The notes under the pieces were generated by a model, which searched no databases, had not been told where the DNA came from, and saw nothing but the letters and a program-made list of their open reading frames with translations. 10,314 nucleotides of DNA, taken from the NCBI GenBank assembly GCA_003024985.2, contig PXIH01S0044180.1. One strand, 5' to 3'. The translations under genes and the position numbers were made by a program. The DNA comes from Euperipatoides rowelli. Its lineage: Eukaryota > Onychophora > Udeonychophora > Euonychophora > Peripatopsidae. Shown here one piece after another: positions 7,995-10,314 of this stretch (within the stretch, counting starts at the first letter, position 1; every line of letters begins with the position of its first letter).

Positions 7995-8180
7995 ATAAAA
8001 TGAAGGTAAAGATCAGAGGTACAAAGTGTTGCCCTCTGGTATTTTAAAACTAAACAATTGCATGCATATAGGTGCATTTATAAACTGTTGTATTAACTTT
8101 ACAACTTTATATTAATATTTCTATATGTATGAATACCTTCATTTGGTCTCCCTTAATTGAGGCTTTAGGTGGTTTACCAG

Positions 8181-10081
8181 TAATAATAATAATGAATGAC
8201 TTCATTACTCTAATTACTGTACAAATTACAACATATTTATTTATTAAAAATTGAAGGTCTAATTTTAACTACTCAGAAGTTAAAAATAAATATGTTTTCT
8301 ATTCGAGATACTTAAAACATTGCATTATGAGTGTAATGTATTTTGTGGTACTCATATGTTTGACTGATATGGTACTTGAGGGGAAATGTTGGTAACTGCT
8401 GGTCTAGAGCACTAGAAAACCCTCACATCTCATAATTTATATCCTATTCTAAACAGCACATAATATTTTCTTACTTAATGCTGATTTATACTTTTATAGA
8501 AAACGTTTCCAATCCATTTTAATTTGTCTCATAAATGGATATTTATGTGTAAATGAGTTTCATACTTTTCTGGAAAGTTGTGTCCATAATCAATGAAATT
8601 GCTTTATACAATAGCCAATCATATTCCTTCTCTTATTTGCAACAGTTATTAAGGTGTTAATTTTATGCATTAAAATGAATTCCAATAAACATCTAGTATT
8701 GTGTAAAATATTTTAGTTTCACTTTCATTTTCAAATAAAATGTTTTCAAACTAAATAATTTGGGACAAAAACAACAATATATCTACTCAACTTCTAAAGT
8801 CAAGATATGGTTGGTTCAAATGCAAACAATATTGGGAGCCAATGGATATGTCTGTGTAAACGTTTAATTTATTTAAATAATTTTTGATGAGGATGGATGT
8901 TATCCGTATATGGCTGATTGCATCACTGCACATGATCTTATGGAAAGCTATTCATTTTAACACAATAGATGGCATTGCGCAGAAGTGTAAATCAGCCTTT
9001 AGGCTTAAAACAAAAGTCTCTACTGTAAGACATGAATTCAAACTATTCATTAATAACTTTAAGAAAAGGCTAATCATATGTAAATAAATCAAAATATTAG
9101 TTTTTTTTATAAACAAAATGGAGACACTTTTTTAACCTTATTCTTTCTTCTTTCTTTCTCTTTTGTTTTTCCAAAATAAATTCTATTACAAAAAATCAAT
9201 CAAGTCAAATTTGTTTGATATATTTTTTCTTGAACTACAATAAAAAAAACAAAAATGTCAGTTGAATACCACACATTATCAGAACAATATTCTTTAAATA
9301 ATTAGTTCATTATATCATATATTTGCAAGTAAGCAGGATTATCAAGGGTATTTTTTGTTTATTTGTAAATAACTGAAATACAAAAAAATAACTATTTTCT
9401 TTTTAATATTAACTGATGCAAATATAAACCCTCGGGATAAAATTAAACATGCAGCTGATTACCAAATGTTCATTCTTTGGTTGAATACCCTTTGGAATTT
9501 ATAATCATGATTATTCTTTGATAATTCTAAGAAAATTTTTAATTATTCCACATCAAATAAAAATAATGATGTTTGAAATTATAACTAAAATATAATTTAA
9601 TACTTTAAAAACTTTTTTTTTTTCATAAATATAATTTCAAAAATTATTAAGAATTAAAAAAAAAATTAAAGGAATACTGTATTACCAAAAAAATAGCAAA
9701 CATAGAGATAAGTATCATTTAAAAATCGGATTTCTCAAAAATATTTAAAATTTAAATTAAAAATTACATTTAATCAAATTTGTTACTATTAGCCTACCCA
9801 CTTTAGATGTGATTAGTGTCTAAATTATTGTTTGAATGGGGTTGGGTGTTTACAATATCAAATTTACAATTAATGAAAGAAAAATTCAGCATAAGTGTGC
9901 AAAATATTAATATGTATTACAATACATTTTGAGTAAAGAATATCATCTATTAACCATTTCACACAAGCTGCAATGTGGAGGGGAAAGAGTTCATAGTCCC
10001 TGATTAGGTGATCAACCTTAAGGTTATTTGTACAAAACTAAATCATTCATTAGATTTTTTTAACTAAAGAATGGCACTAAA
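8181..10081. other. AT-rich DNA without identifiable genes
   Basis: No gene, RNA or clear transposon end is visible. There is a polypyrimidine tract near 9140-9165 and scattered A or T runs. A 67-codon open frame at 8884-9087 (plus strand, ending KLFINNFKKRLIICK) has no recognisable motif, no codon signal and no neighbours; I do not call it a gene. Confidence 0.55.
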
Positions 10082-10314
10082 GCCACGTTTACACTGGCGA
10101 CTTTTCCGGAACACGTTCCGGAATGTGACGTGAGTATTGACCAGTGTAAACAAACAACCAAATTCTGTTCCGGAACAGAATACCGAATCCTATACCAAAA
10201 CAGATTCTAGGTTTCTGTTGTGATAGATGCCTCAGGCTATCAGTAAAAATGCGTACAAGATCCTATACCACAATAGGATTCGCTAAAATTATGTCACATC
10301 TGCTCTGGCTATGA
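10082..10314. repeat. palindrome-rich unit, probable edge of a foldback or MITE-like element
   Basis: Composition becomes GC-richer. Nested symmetric elements are GTTTACACTGG (10087-10097) with its exact reverse complement at 10141-10151, a 20-bp near-palindrome with two TTCCGGAA cores at 10104-10123, and a perfect 20-bp palindrome centred on TTCCGGAA at 10162-10181. A 10-bp inverted repeat CGAATCCTAT / ATAGGATTCG lies at 10184-10193 and 10273-10282. ATCCTATACCA is also directly repeated (10187 and 10260). No coding signal. The element runs past the window end, so its type is unknown. Confidence 0.55.

Larger units (their letters stand above)
6989..8180 (+). repeat. hammerhead repeat array, units 2 to 4
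   Basis: Three further ribozyme-bearing units in the same orientation. Repeated blocks are AAAACCTTAT, TTGATTGCAG, TTATGCATTTAG, CTAAATCTGG and TTGGTATTCT, then the ribozyme and GTAAA. The full unit is 590 bp (ribozyme at 7360 to ribozyme at 7950). Unit 2 is shortened to 259 bp by loss of the middle. The last unit is also shortened and fades near 8180 into an (AAT)n run. No protein is encoded; the minus-strand open frames at 7614-7796 and 7874-8077 cross conserved repeat blocks and are chance. Confidence 0.85.

Noticed and set aside
879-8180. Penelope-like element coding sequence
   Set aside because: Such elements can carry similar ribozymes, but I find no GIY-YIG or Penelope-type RT motifs here; the only RT belongs to the APE-type LINE.
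8884-9087. 67-codon plus-strand open frame as a small gene
   Set aside because: No motif, no initiation context or neighbours to support it, and its length is within chance expectation for the number of frames examined.

Overview
This is AT-rich eukaryotic DNA, most likely from an animal and plausibly an insect or other arthropod. The evidence is the makeup of the repeats: an APE-type LINE, a metazoan-style type I hammerhead ribozyme repeat and Helitron-like ends. The species cannot be named from the sequence. I find no intact protein-coding gene, tRNA or rRNA; nearly all recognisable content is nested, decayed repeats.

The outer layer (879-1318 continuing at 6699-8180) is a tandem array of a repeat with a full unit of about 590 bp. 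Each unit carries, on the + strand, a minimal type I hammerhead self-cleaving ribozyme: CTGATGA core, stem II hairpin, GAAA, a two-base-pair stem III (ACCGGT), GTA cleavage site and a TGCTG/CAGCA stem I. Four copies are visible, at 928-972, 7101-7146, 7360-7404 and 7950-7994. Each has at least one damaging change, but together they define an intact ancestor. One unit contains a near-perfect foldback (6720-6988) that would form a long hairpin RNA. Two units are shortened at the same junction motif.

The second layer is a LINE retrotransposon on the minus strand (1319-6698) that split the array. Its insertion is marked by an exact 16-bp direct repeat (1303-1318 and 6699-6714) that lies continuously within the array sequence. 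The element has a (GATTCT)n-type 3' tail and one decayed reading frame reading OTU-like cysteine protease, then APE endonuclease, then reverse transcriptase. Stops, frameshifts and a YADD-to-YAND change show it is dead.

The third layer, inside the LINE 5' region, has AT-rich partial duplications and a cluster of GC-rich hairpins. The outermost is followed on the minus strand by CTAG|T, which looks like a Helitron 3' terminus.

The flanks are mostly featureless AT-rich DNA. Exceptions are a weak exon-like open frame at the left edge (12-242) and a palindrome-rich unit at the right edge (10082-10314), probably the end of another foldback or MITE-like element cut by the window. In order of events, the array formed first, the LINE entered it, and the Helitron-like sequence probably entered the LINE.
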